DNA of 64,000 nucleotides from Episyrphus balteatus (lineage: Eukaryota; Arthropoda; Insecta; Diptera; Syrphidae), in the NCBI RefSeq assembly GCF_945859705.1, contig NC_079134.1:13123545-13187544 (forward strand), in the 5' to 3' direction. A program made the position numbers and the translations under genes. This document shows, one piece after another, positions 13,149 to 24,737 of this stretch. The notes under the pieces are model-generated. The model saw nothing but the letters and a program-made list of their open reading frames with translations, did no database searches and was not told where the DNA came from. Numbering within the stretch: position 1 is the stretch's first letter; each line of letters starts with the position of its first letter.

Positions 13149-13753
13149 ATCATGCTATACGCATTTTGTGAAAAAGACGCACAAGGTTTGTTTGTTTTAT
13201 GTATATTTAATTTTTTTTTTTTTTGTGAGTTGAAATGATTTTGAAAAATGTTGTTCCTACTGACCTAATAAGATGTGTGTTTTTGGAAAACAGTGCAGTT
13301 TCTATCAAAAGTAAAATGAAATAATTGGATTTTCATTTGTTTTATCATTTTGCAAGACGGTGTTATCAATCATCTGAATACTTGATATTTTATCCGGTAT
13401 CTGAAACTATTCCAACAAGTGAAAAAAGAGTAATGAGTTCTACTCTTTGTTGTGACACTCTCATGAATTTAAGAGTATGAATTTATATCAAACCTCTTTC
13501 TAAACCCTATTTTTGTATACAACAAATATTTAACGAAAAATCGTCAAAAAATATAAGATATCACATAAACTTCTCTAAATAAAAAAATTGAAATTCTGGT
13601 AATTTTTTTAAAAATCACTTCCGAAATTGCAGAAATTTCGAGCTATGTAAATAGTTTTAAGTTTGTTAGCAACTCATTTGTGGATATTTCAAACTACAAA
13701 CTTATCAAGATTTTAAATAACTATCATGAAATATCTCTGCAGTTCAAAAGCTA

Positions 13754-14562
13754 TAGGGGAGAGGTGCGGACAGTGAGACACCCTTTTTTTAAATTGCTAT
13801 ATCTTAGAATGTTTTCAAGATAGCTTAACAAAACTTTGAAGACAGTTAAAGACACATTTTATCTTAATGTTGCAAAAAAAAATTGTAGTTAAAGAATGAA
13901 TGAGAGCATTACATTGGACTTAAATGTAGAAAAAGTCAAAACGTCTCACTGTTTGCAAGGGGTGCGATCAGTGAGACATTCTCAGGTGAAACAAAAAATT
14001 TACGAAAACGTCAAATAATTAGGTAATTGACAAGTATATAAATAATTAATTTAACCCATTTTTTCAAATAAAAATAACAAAAAGCCCAAAAAAAAACGAA
14101 AGAAAAAACACTTCGAAATCATATTGAACATTCTAAAATAATAGATTTTTTTAAAAACTATATGTCTCACTGTTTGCTTTTTAAAAATCGTATGTCTCAC
14201 TGTTTGCTTTTACATAATGTCTCACTGTTTACTTTTTGTCATTTTTCGGAAAATATAAAATTATAAAAACAAGAAGGAATTCTAATTACATGATATTTTT
14301 TTATGAAAGAACATATAAATATAATACATATGTAAAAAAAGTTCTCTCCACTAACCAGATTTTTTTGTGTTATACACTCTTTTTATAACACTCCAAAAAC
14401 TACTTTCACCTGATTTTGTGTGATATTTTACGGTGTAGGGAAATGGACAGCTTTAATTAAGTCGGGACAAAATTAAAAAACGCAGACGGGGAAATAAACG
14501 TTTTGACCCAAACTAGCGTTACTGTACTTATTTTCAGTCTCACTGTCCGCACCTTTCCCCTA
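13754..14562. mobile_element. Inverted-repeat element with GTCTCACTGT motif array
   Basis: The ends are inverted repeats. The left end reads TAGGGGAGAGGTGCGGACAG and runs on into TGAGAC. The right end is its reverse complement with one visible mismatch. Inside, GTCTCACTGTTTGC or a close variant occurs at about 13943, 14164, 14194 and 14218, and ACAGTGAGAC-type copies at 13770 and 13969. The terminal repeats contain the same core, giving seven in all. The element is about 810 bp with no coding frame. A TA at each end could be a 2-bp target duplication, but this is weak. The class is unresolved. Confidence 0.75.
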
Positions 14563-16990
14563 CCCAATTTTTAGAAAGAAAGTCAGTGAAGTAGCCAGCA
14601 CTGTGGAAGCCCTGTATACGAATTATTTTGGGTGCCCTCCCATCTTCATCATAGCTTAATAAGCCTTTACGGGACTTTTCTTGGTCGAAGATGCATACAG
14701 ATTTGTGCTGATATAATAGAAAATGCCTGACTGGGTCCTACGATTTTGCTCTTAATGTTCAATTTAACTTAAATTTTTAACTAAATTTCGGCTCCAAGAA
14801 AAGTTGCAATTTTTTAAGAAGCATTAAAAAAATATTCAAAACCTTTACAGGCGCTAACATTTTTTTTTTACACGCGTCTTGTGTTTTTTTCGGGAACCTT
14901 TATTCCGTGGGCCCTGTTATGAATACAGCTGATACAGCAGTAGCTACGCCCCTGAAGAAAGTGCTTCTTTAAGGTTTTGTCTAAGCATTGAACTATTTTA
15001 TCAGGATCTGGTTAAAATCGTCATTCTTTGGCCAAGAAGCGAAAAAAAAAACTTCCTCGAAGATGTTGAATTTGTACTCCTTTTTTTTAAAAAGCTTATT
15101 TTTTTGTCATCAGAAGAGAGTTTCATATGTGCTGAACGCTGTATAATGGTGACGTGAAGTACACTAGTCCGAAACCTGGGGTCAAATTACGGGATACGAT
15201 TACGAATTACGATCATACTTTAACGTAATTGAAGCAAAGATCCTATTAAAATGTTAGATTTGAACTCAGAACCTCGTTACTATTTTACAAGAAGTTTGCT
15301 TTAATAATGTGAGTTTTATTTTCTATGGTTCTAAAAAGTTCTGCCTCAGAAGTTAAATTTCCAACAATAAAATTCTGTACATTTATTGATTTCTATTTTA
15401 TTAAGAATTCATAAATGACTTTACGTCATCATACAAAATCCCCTCATAACATTACGTTCTTAAAAATCTCTATAATACTTGTTGATGTTGAATAAAAACA
15501 TCAAGTTTTATGATTTATTATTTACATTTTAACAATTCTGATGCCACACAACATGTGCATCGGACTATTTAAACAAAATTTAATTTACATAAAAACATAA
15601 AAGAGGCTTTGCTAATTAGTTAGCCAGTCATCTTATTTAAAATGATAAAATTAATTTATTAAAATTGTTTAAGTGTTTTTTTAAGTCTTCAAAATGACTC
15701 CTAAAGAATAATAAAAATCAAGATAAATGGTCAAAAAAAAAAATACAAAATATGAAAAAATACAATGTTAACGCCTTTTTATGAGCTTGTGAGTTCTTTT
15801 TAAAAGATTTATGTATTTCTTATGTTTTATGATTTATTGCATTACGAAGTGATTTTTCCTTGATTTTTTGTTTGTAAAATAAACTTAAGTCTAGTAAATG
15901 AAAATGAGAAAAAAAAAAATACAGGCCCTTGTGGTCAACCTTGAGGTACTTCATGTTCTTACTATTCTCAATATTTTCACAAAGTGACATTGTTCTTTCA
16001 GTTGAGTGAGTCATTTTGCATTATTTCCCTTTTGAATAACTAAAGACATCTGCACTTAAATACGCCCCATAATTCTCCTTTTCAATTTTCCTAATTACCC
16101 CGTCGATACTTACTTAATTTCTTTTTTATCTTTAATCTTCCACAACCAGAAAACTAAACGTGCAACTAAAATTTACAAAAAAAAAAAAACTATCCAACAA
16201 ACATCTGCTTTTCTAAAAACCACGCATCGCCAGCGGACTATCTGTGTAAGTCATTTTTTCTGTGTTGTATTTTCACTTCAGTGCAATGGGGCTAAAATGT
16301 AGGTTAATAGGTACAAAGCGGCATGAGTTTGCTATAAGCTACTATAGCCAGCCCAGTTGTTGTTGTTAGTGTATAAGTATATTTGCCGACAATCTGCAAA
16401 TAATTTTTGCTGCTTCTTATCTATCCATAACTCAACCCTCTTCTACTTTATTCTCGTTTTTAAATGAAAAAACAAGCAAAAAACAACCTAAAACAAGCTA
16501 CATACGAGAGTATACTACAAAAATGAAGTATAAAGAAAACATCCTAGAAAAAAAGATGTGTAGTATGCGCGTTGTGCTCTAAATTTGTACTCATTTGCGC
16601 AGCGATGCACTTAAGAGAGTAGCCAATTTTTCAAGTCATTCGTTCTAAAAAGCTACAAAAACAACAACAACAAAAAAAATGGATGCAAAATCCAGTCATC
16701 CATCCATCATATAAAAGATTACATAATAGACGAACGTGCCTCTGGCTGCGTCGATTTATTGATTTTAATGTCTGCTTTTCGTTCTTTTTTTTTGTTTTTC
16801 TTTTTTTATTTCCACGAAAGTATTTTTAAATCTTACATGATATATGTATGTACTTACGCCAAAAGATCGAGGCTGTCAGTCTGGGCTTCACTTGATGTTA
16901 AGTTATTTTGTACACACCAAAATTTAGAAAAATACAACATGGTATAGTTTCTTATTTAAAAGAATCTATCCAGCTATTTAAAAAAAAACC
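14563..16990. other. AT-rich non-coding DNA, with a possible LINE scrap
   Basis: No gene was recognised. On the minus strand near 15925-15950 a VPQG, stop, PQGPVFF reading resembles a broken LINE reverse-transcriptase block, but it is too short to be sure. A GATTTGAACTC word near 15263 is tRNA-B-box-like without a tRNA around it. Confidence 0.45.
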
Positions 16991-16992
16991 TC

Positions 16993-17309
16993 ATTTCGGG
17001 AACGGATCTCTCACCATTTTTGGGGATATTCAAAAATAATTTTATACTCGTACATTTTTATATGAAACGATAACAACTGTTATTTTATTTTTAATAAACG
17101 AAACGAAAATCTTATTTTCTCAAAGTAGTAACTTGAAAAAATTCCCCAAAATACGCGTTCCAGGAATTCAAAGAGTCATTTATAAATTTTACATTTTTTC
17201 AAAATAAATACCTTACAAGATAGGCTGTTTTTATTTTAAAAGTGTTTGTAAAAAACAAAAAAAATTTGATTTGCCCAAAAACAAAAAATACCAACTGCGT
17301 TCCCGAAAT
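16993..17309. mobile_element. Small inverted-repeat element (MITE-like)
   Basis: ATTTCGGGAACG at the left end and CGTTCCCGAAAT at the right end are exact reverse complements enclosing 317 bases without a coding frame. A further CGCGTTCC word lies inside. No target-site duplication is visible, so the superfamily cannot be named. Confidence 0.55.
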
Positions 17310-19262
17310 AACAAATCTTATTACTTTTTATAGAAACAATAAACAATTTTTTTCTTGGATTGATATGTTCACGAAATGACAACTTGTCCTCAGACAACTA
17401 TTAAATTAGTTTTTAAAATTACAGACGCAGTAATAGCATTAATAAAGCTTTATAGAAGCGAAATTTATAGAACAGAGTATAAAATTCGACCATTTGAGTC
17501 TGTACATATGTAAAAATGTGAAATTTACATACACTATTTTTTTTTTTATTTTTTTTACATTTCACAGCTAATAGGTTCTATATGATTTCTTGAAAGCTTT
17601 CATCACAAAGAGATTTCTAAACTAATAGAAGTTAGAACATCTCTTACAACTTTTTTCAAGTTAATCAAAAGTGTTAAAAAGAAGTTTAAGCGAACTTCGA
17701 TAAGACTTCGGTAAGTAAGCTTAAAGAATTTAGAGTACTTTGGAAAGACTTCTTTAACAGCTTCCGAGACTGTATACCTAGATAAATTCGATAAGACCTT
17801 ATAAAGAATGTTAACGAAATTTTTAAAAAATTTCGATGCTAATAAATTATACTAAGTTTTCTTAACCGTTACCATATATTCTGTAAAGCATTAAAGAAGC
17901 AAAATTCATAGATGGAATAGTAAGACAGTAAAAAAATTATTCACTTTGCATTGTCAGAAAACTGATGAGAAAAAAAAAACACCTGTAACCCAAAATATTA
18001 TTTTATATAAATATATTTTAAAGCAAATATGAGACAAATTCTTTACTTCAAAAATTCCATAATTGAAATTCTCAAAACTCATACTTTCTTAGTCATATAA
18101 TTCCCTTTCCACTACACAACACATCATAATCCATTATTAATTAAACAGACAGCAAAAAACCATTTAAATTCACTTAAAAATTTGCATTCATTTTAATTGC
18201 ATTATGAAGAAGAATATTTTATGTTAGCCCCGCTTGCTTGCTAACCAAAAAAAAAAAAAAAAAAAAACACCATCTCTTTGTGCCAAAAAATCCAAGTCCA
18301 TCAAACTGAGAAAGCAACAACAACAAAATAAGAACCAACAAAAATTATATTCAAAATTTATTACATTTTCAGTTGCTTTTTGGTTGACGTTTTGTTAAAT
18401 TTCGTCAACCAAATCATTTATGCGCATCAAGACAACTATATACATAGCTATAGCGAGCTGTCTTTCCATATTTTTTCACTCTCTTCTCAAATAAAAATTC
18501 CACAATCAAAAAGAAATTCAACTCATGTGCATTCTTTTTTAAATTATTTTATATCTCCATATCAAGTGAATTATATATATCGCTCGGTGACTACGAACGA
18601 CTGACAGACAGACAAACGCTCCGAAAATGGTCACTTATATTCAAAACTTCGAAAAGAAGATTGAAAGACTTGCCACCAGAGCGACCGGTGGAGGTGATCG
18701 TATTTTCTGAGCTGATATTTTGCCTTTGATATATTAAATGACATTGACATTGTCCGAGTTATGACAAATCTACTGCTGGCTGCTTGGCCAGATGTAAAGT
18801 GTACAGAACAGAACAACTAAATGGAATTTGTACTGAGATTAATATCTGCATGCTGTTGGATCCGTCATTCACCGTATAATCGCTACTGTCCGTCGTTGTT
18901 GTTTTGTGGGGGCGGATAATTATGATCCTTTGTCTTTTTTAAATCGTCAGACAAAGGTGTTTTTCTTTTTTAAGCTTTTGAGGGAAAAATTAATAAGCCA
19001 TAAAGATATAAGCTGGATTTGGATAGTTTTTCACTGCTAAGGTGATTAAAATGTGAAATAAACAACAAATAAAGAAAAAAAAAAACAATCCATCCTGACC
19101 CTGGAGATCACACATAAATGCATTAGCACAGTCATAAACTCTAAGTGGGAGCACCAGCACCTTAATGAGGTTATAAAACAGTAAAAGCTCCCTTAAGTGA
19201 AGACTCAATGAGATCTTTCACTTCATTTGTGTTTCAAATAAGAAATAGCAACGCTAAACACC
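17310..19262. other. AT-rich non-coding DNA, no gene seen
   Basis: The stretch contains AAAGCTTTATAGAAGC-type words near 17446-17480, several other AAGCTT words to 17780, and an A run of about 20 bases near 18248-18267. No gene, RNA or bounded element was recognised. Confidence 0.5.
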
Positions 19263-19481
19263 TGTCATTTATGACTCTGCTGATGATTTTGACACATCTA
19301 AACTCTAAGTTATTTTTGAGAGTTTCAAATTCAAAGCTAATGAACATTCTTAAAGGCTTTGAGATTGATTGGAACGTGTTTTGAGCCCGGCAAGTTGCTT
19401 TTCCAATAGTTTGAATGTAAAACTCTCATAAGTAACCCAACATTTAGATGTGTCAATATCATCAGCAATGCCATTAACGAC
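19263..19481. repeat. Imperfect hairpin, arms about 72 bp
   Basis: The left arm (19263-19335) contains GCTGATGATTTTGACACATC. The right arm (19410-19481) is its imperfect reverse complement, and the two pair through GACACATCTAAA, GAGAGTTT and ATTCAAA. The loop is about 74 bases. It could be a short MITE or the remains of one. No target duplication was found. Confidence 0.6.
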
Positions 19482-20637
19482 AAAAATGTGACATTTTATT
19501 TCGAAATTTGTGTCAATTTCCTGGAACTGTCCACCCTATCTGGTCTTTCTTTAATGAGAACTTTTACTGTAAAAATTTCAGTGGTTAGAATAAGCTTCTA
19601 AAACCATGCCCAGATGACATCATGGGGGATAGTAAAATAAAAACCAACAAACATCGCAGCAAAAAGTGTTCACATTTTTTTTTAACGATACTTTTGTTCA
19701 AGTTAGCAAAAGTCCATTGTTAGATAGTCTTGTCCAGCACATCACCACATGCCAGCAGAGCGCCAAAAACACTCTTCTATCTCCATCACCTCTGCCCTCT
19801 TTTCTATAATACATACCTATTTCTGTTTTGTCGTAAAAATCCCCCTCTCTCTCACCCACACAAACATTCACAGATACAACAAAAAAAAAAAATTAAAAAA
19901 AGATAAAATTAACTTTTTTGACAAAAGAACGTCAGCTTTTCAGTTTTTCATCATCATCATCAACATCATCCACAAAAACCAAATGCATGTGTGATGCCTC
20001 TGCTTCCTTCACTTCCACCTCCACCCACTTACAAAACAAAATATAAAATAAAATACAAATTCCTCAAACAATTTGGACGAACTGTGCCATGCCGATGCCG
20101 ACGCTGCTAGCCGATACCGCACCGTTGAGAATTTTGTACCGAGACCGACAAGCTTTTGTAAATTAGTTGGCTTTTTGTCCGTTTTCGTTTATATTCGATG
20201 ATGATGAGTTTGAGTATGTGTAATAAAGATGTGTGAGTTAGTAATAGAATGACGATTTAACTGAAGCCTTGAAAATGAAGAATACAAAGAATTTGTTTTG
20301 TAGTACTTCTAAGCTTATAACCATTCTCTCTATTGAAGATTGACAAAGATATCCATCAAACAATTAATATTATCTCTATAGGTTTGGCTCATCGCGGTAA
20401 CTAACATCCATCTACATCTTTTTAGATATGCACATTTGAATTAGCAAACGAAGCGGCACCTTTTGGTTTTATATTGGTAGGTATCTATATAATCTTTTGT
20501 ATATAATTCAAACAAAAGTCGATTCTATTGGGAGGTTTTTTTTTGTACTGGAGAGTCCAGAAGTCAGATATTAACTCTTAACTTCCAATTTTCTAAGAGT
20601 TTTTGTATGTTTGCGAAAAAAGTGAAAAGTTTCAAAC

Positions 20638-21394
20638 GGGTTGGGGTCAAAATTCTGCCGGGGTCAAAATTCTTTTGTCAAAATTCTGCTTTCAAAATTC
20701 TGCTTTACAAAATTCTGCTTTCAAAATTCTGCTTTTCAAAATTCTGTTTTTCAAAATTCTGTTTTTCAAAATTCTAACATTTTCCAAACCCTTTTTTAAT
20801 TTTTTGCAAAAATTTGTAAAATCATCTTCTTGAAAAATGTTCTGCTTATTTGGTTACTTACCTTCATAATTTGTCATTCTTTGGAAGCAAATTAATTTTT
20901 GTTTTATAAATGAATAAATTTGAAAATATTAAGAAAAGGTTTTAAATACATTTCCGAAATTAATTAAAATTTTTTTAATTTATCAAATAAAGATGAATAT
21001 TCAAAAATTTTAATAAGAAAAGGAATATTTTGTATCAAACAACATCGGTTCCAATAAGTTAAACATAGATTTTATTTGAAAGAAAGTCAGTCTATGCATT
21101 TTAAAAAATATTTGCAACACTTAAACAAAAAAATTTAGGAAAGTACCAATGTTGAATTACATTAATGAGGTGTATTTTTCTTTAGTCAGCGCATATGCTA
21201 TAAAAAAAAAAAGAATTGGCAGAATTTTTTTGTTCAAGTATAATGGTGGCAGAATTTTGAAAAGCAGAATTTTAAAAAGCAGAATTTTGAAAAGCAGAAT
21301 AGAAAAAAAACAGAATTTTGAAAAACAGAATTTTCGTTAAAAAAGCAGAATTTTGAAAAGCAGAATTTTGAAGCCAGAATTTTGACCCGATCCC
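20638..21394. mobile_element. Foldback-like element with CAAAATTCTGCTTT arrays and 9-bp target duplication
   Basis: GTTTCAAAC occurs as an exact 9-bp direct repeat at 20629-20637 and 21395-21403, just outside inverted ends. The left end starts GGGTTGGGGTCAAAATTCTG. The right end, reverse complemented, starts GGGATCGGGTCAAAATTCTG. Each arm is an array of a roughly 14-bp unit (TCAAAATTCTGCTT): about nine copies at 20647-20776 and about eight inverted copies at 21237-21385. The middle is AT-rich with no coding frame. Long inverted arms made of short tandem units, plus a 9-bp duplication, are the hallmarks of Foldback-type elements of Drosophila. Assignment to that type is an inference, because no transposase is present. 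Confidence 0.8.
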
Positions 21395-21448
21395 GTTTCA
21401 AACCTCTCGGAATTAAGGAATTTCAAGACGGAATAAGACAATACCTTA

Positions 21449-21757
21449 GGCCGTGTGTGAATTGCGTTAAATAGTTAACACCGTGTAAAATTTTTGACAC
21501 TATTGAGGTGAATAAAACATTTTCAGCTGTTAAAAAATTTATTGGGCTCTGGGACCTGGTTAAATTTGAGTTAAATTTTTTTTGCAAATGGTTTTGTTTT
21601 GTGTTTTTTTTTTTATTAAAAAGAAGTATCATGACAGAAAAAAGGCAAACAAAATTTTAAACAATACCTACATTTTTTTTTTAAATTTTTTTGTTCACCT
21701 CAATAGTGTCAAAAATTTTACACGGTGTTAACTATTTGACGCAATTCACACACGGCC
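21449..21757. mobile_element. Harbinger-like MITE (309 bp)
   Basis: Terminal inverted repeats of 64 bp with one mismatch begin GGCCGTGTGTGAATTGCG (21449-21512) and end with its complement (21694-21757). They are flanked by TTA at 21446-21448 and 21758-21760. A 3-bp TTA/TAA duplication and GGCC-type ends are typical of PIF/Harbinger MITEs. The centre is T-rich with no coding frame. The near-identical arms suggest fairly recent insertion. Confidence 0.8.
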
Positions 21758-22130
21758 TTAATTTCAATTGAAGATTATACTGTGTCGACCAATGAACTAA
21801 CTATTTAAGCCTGAAGAAGTTAAAAATAGTGAAATTTTTACAAATGAGTGTCAATTCAAGTCGAGATGACAGTGGACCATTTGTCTAACTCTATTTCTCG
21901 GTCTTTACATAAAAAGAAGGATTTTGTTGATGTTCAAAAAGTTTTGTATTTTATGCGTTCAAATTTGAGCAGAAATTATGAAGTCGAGGCGAAAACTTTT
22001 CAACACCGGAGAATTGTTGTGCAATCTTCCTTGCAACGGAAATGGGTTCGTCAATGCCATTGAAGAGATTGCAGAAGTGATGTTTCTTGTTTTCTTCTTA
22101 GTCTTTATAGGCTCTTGTTTGGAGACTGTA

Positions 22131-22234
22131 TTCTTGAGATATCCTTTACAAATTTTCAAGTTGCTAATTTCTCGAAAATGGCTCTTACGATTTTGGTTAA
22201 ACTTTGCAGACGTTATATTCAATCGTGCATTTTA
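22131..22234 (+). mobile_element. Interspersed element copy D (short, deleted)
   Basis: This fragment contains AATTTCTCGAAAATGGCTCT and then ACGATTTTGGTTAAACTTTG, and closes with TCGTGCATTTTA. Those are the internal block and the exact end block of the elements at 26.1 and 32.9 kb, here almost joined. It is a copy that lost most of its length. The 94-residue frame that crosses it is therefore probably not a gene. Confidence 0.6.
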
Positions 22235-22811
22235 TTTTGTATACAGTTGTGCATTTGCATAGAATTCGTATACACTGAACCAAATCCTTACTTAAACACA
22301 ACGAAAAAATTCGTTGAGCCAACGAAAATTTAACTAATTTTCAGCCCATGAAAAATTTAATTGGCTCAACGAAATGGCTTTCATACGTTAACGAAGAACT
22401 TCATCAATTAACGAAAACTGTCGTATTTTAATGAAATTTTTCATAAAAATTTTTGATCGAGAATTACCTAATGAATTTTTACATCACTTAACGAAATTTT
22501 TTCATCAATTAACGTAAACATTCGTAAGCTAACGAATGTTTTCGTAAATTTTATGAATATTTTAATTAAATTACGAAAAAATATTCGTTAGCAAACGAAA
22601 CATTTCGTTGTATTAATTATTCTTTTAGTAGATTATACTTACTTGATTTTTGTAATACCTACTACGAATTTTTTCGTAAGCCTACGAAATTTTTCGTTCA
22701 TTTTTCTTCCCAAAAATTTGGAATTAAAACCTGAAATTAAAAAAAAGTGGAGCGGATCGAACATTTTTTACCATTAAAGACAAAAACATTTGTTATTTTG
22801 AACTTGAATTT

Positions 22812-22817
22812 TTTATT
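22812..22817 (-). promoter_or_regulatory. Possible polyadenylation signal of the mini-gene
   Basis: AATAAA on the minus strand lies about 100 bases after the TAA stop of the two-exon candidate, a normal distance for a 3' end. In AT-rich DNA this hexamer is common by chance, so its value depends on the gene being real. Confidence 0.3.
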
Positions 22818-22917
22818 TTTAATAATGGGAGGGGATATTTAAAACATGGAACAAACAATTAAATTAAATATATTCCTTCAGGGATATGTTGTCCTCTCCT
22901 ATGCCAATCAGGAATGG

Positions 22918-23209
22918 TTATTGTCGTTTAATTTTAATTAAGTACACATCCATAAGGTAACTTAGGATGACATCTTTGGGATCTGAAAGAAAAAAGAAAT
23001 AGAAAAACAAAACAAAAAGTCAGAATACTTCAAAAAACAAAAATATTTTTCATAAAATATAGGAAGCAAAAAGCAATAATCAAATGGTACTTACTTTCCA
23101 ATATCTCATCGTTTAACTCCTCTTGGTTAGGATCAGCTTCCTGGGTGCTTGCAATATTATAATTGCCACTTATTTTTCTTACTTCTTGGCCTTTTGATTG
23201 ATTTTTAAC
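22918..23209 (-). CDS. Candidate two-exon mini-gene of unknown function, 5' end unresolved
   Basis: On the minus strand an open frame from 23209 runs to a donor GTAAGT at 23094-23089. Its last residues read STQEADPNQEELNDEILE. A 112-base intron (22983-23094) ends in a long pyrimidine tract and TTTCAG. The frame continues at 22982 as PKDVILSYLMDVYLIKIKRQ and stops with TAA at 22918-22920. An AATAAA signal follows on the same strand at 22812-22817. Both splice sites fit the insect consensus very well and the frame is kept across the junction. There is no in-frame ATG before the upstream stop, so a further 5' exon, a non-ATG start or a 5'-truncated copy must be assumed. The short acidic-then-hydrophobic product matches no family I know. 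The unit lies wholly between the inverted arms of a mobile element. Confidence 0.35.
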
Positions 23210-23826
23210 ACTTTAATAGTTTCTTTTGTTTTTTAATGAATTTATTATTTTTACTTATTACTTTCAACTTTTTCAGCACACACTATTTGTTTTATTTATT
23301 ACGCGTGATAAGTCTCCCCGCTTGTGACTTCGACTATCAGAAATGCACACAACAAACGAAAATAAAGCGTGCTCTGTATGCATTTTCTCGTTAGTCTACG
23401 TTTTTTCGTAATTGATGTAATTTTTCGTAAGCCGATGTAAAATTTCATTAGTCTATAAAGAATTTTCATAAGGCAATTATTTATTTTTTCATAAAATGAT
23501 GAAGATTTTCGTTAGTTAATGTTGAATTTCATAAGCTAATGAATTTTTTCGTTACTTCATTAAAATTTTGATAAAGTAAGGAAAAAATTCTTATTTTTAT
23601 TCTTTAAAATGAGTATGAAATTTTTCGTTAAATGATAAATCTTTTCATTAAATTGGATTTTTTTGGCACTAAAAATGTATGAAACATTTTCATTAATTGA
23701 TTAAGGTTTTCATATTACAAAAAATTACATATTTTCGTTGAGGGAACGAAAGTTTCGTTGGGCCAACGAAAATGTAGTGTATGAAACGATTTTCGTAATT
23801 TTACGAAATTTATTATTTTCAGTGTA

Positions 23827-24591
23827 CAAACTCTTAAAAATACCATTTAAGGGAGCTAAACACAAAATTATAAGTATTAACGCCAAATTCTTAAAAAAAC
23901 ATTGCAATCATGTTAACCTAATTCAAATAAATTTAGAATCATAAAGAAAGGATATCCGATCATCATGAAAGAGAAAGGAAAACTTGTATATCCACCATCG
24001 ATCGCCTTCGAACTGCCAATTTCCGGTATGTTTTTCTCAAAAAATTCAAATCAAACAGTGTTTATTTTTAGATTAAAAATTTAGTGTGCCAAAGATCTAA
24101 ACCATAAATTTCTAACCCACAAACATCTAATAAAAAAAAAAAAACTTACTTTACCACTGCATTTCATCCATAAATAATTTTTTTTTTTCTGAAATCAATC
24201 GATTTCCAAACAAAAATATAGAAGGACCCTGTTGCAATTTAAACAATAAACAAAAAAAAAAAGTTTTACTCTGACATCGCCATCGTACCGTTTCACACGT
24301 CTTTCCCCTTTCAAAATGTGTGTTAAATGACGCGAAATGAAAACAAAAATTTTTACGTTGTTTTCAACATTTTTCGTTCTGTGAAGAAATAAAAAAAAAA
24401 AAACTCGAAAACACTGTGTTGTCCTCCAAAATTAGTTTTTTTATTCTATATGCGTGACGTTAGAAGCGAATTATGATTTCGAATCACCACCGTGGTAGTA
24501 CGTTAGTCAAAGCAATAACCCAGAAGCGCCTGATGTTTGGCGATGTGTTTTTATTGTCGGAGGTAAATACAAAATTTGACTATTGGATTAT
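23827..24591. other. Non-coding DNA, no gene seen
   Basis: AT-rich DNA with A runs at about 24130-24145 and 24390-24402. No gene or bounded repeat was recognised. Confidence 0.5.
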
Positions 24592-24737
24592 AGGGTTGCC
24601 AACTTGCAGATTTCACACCTAATGATCCAAAACACAGAAAGTCAAAAGATGTCTTAAACCATTCTAATATAACGACATTTTGTTGGGCTTTTAAATTTCT
24701 CAAATATTGTTCTTAGTTTCGAAATAATGGCAACCCT
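24592..24737. mobile_element. Possible hAT-like MITE (146 bp)
   Basis: AGGGTTGCCA at the left and TGGCAACCCT at the right are exact 10-bp inverted repeats of the type found at hAT ends. No clear 8-bp target duplication can be read beside them, so the call is tentative. Confidence 0.4.

Larger units (their letters stand above)
22271..23826. mobile_element. Inverted-motif element carrying a spliced mini-gene
   Basis: The 1.56-kb element starts TACACTGAA and ends TTCAGTGTA. Both arms (about 22271-22700 and 23385-23826) are filled with diverged copies of an ACGAAAATTTTCGT-like word, often TTAACGAAA or TTTCGTTA, at 20-30 base spacing. The arms are therefore broadly inverted repeats made of one motif, as in the Foldback-like elements at 20.6 and 38.8 kb, but older. 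The central 650 bases lack the motif and contain a minus-strand two-exon unit with good splice sites. No exact target duplication is visible. Capture of a host gene fragment is the inference. An element that encodes its own small protein is the alternative. Confidence 0.6.

Noticed and set aside
21848..22262. Plus-strand frames of 71 and 94 codons
   Set aside because: The first has plausible composition but no known match, splice context or conserved motif. The second crosses a fragment of the interspersed element.
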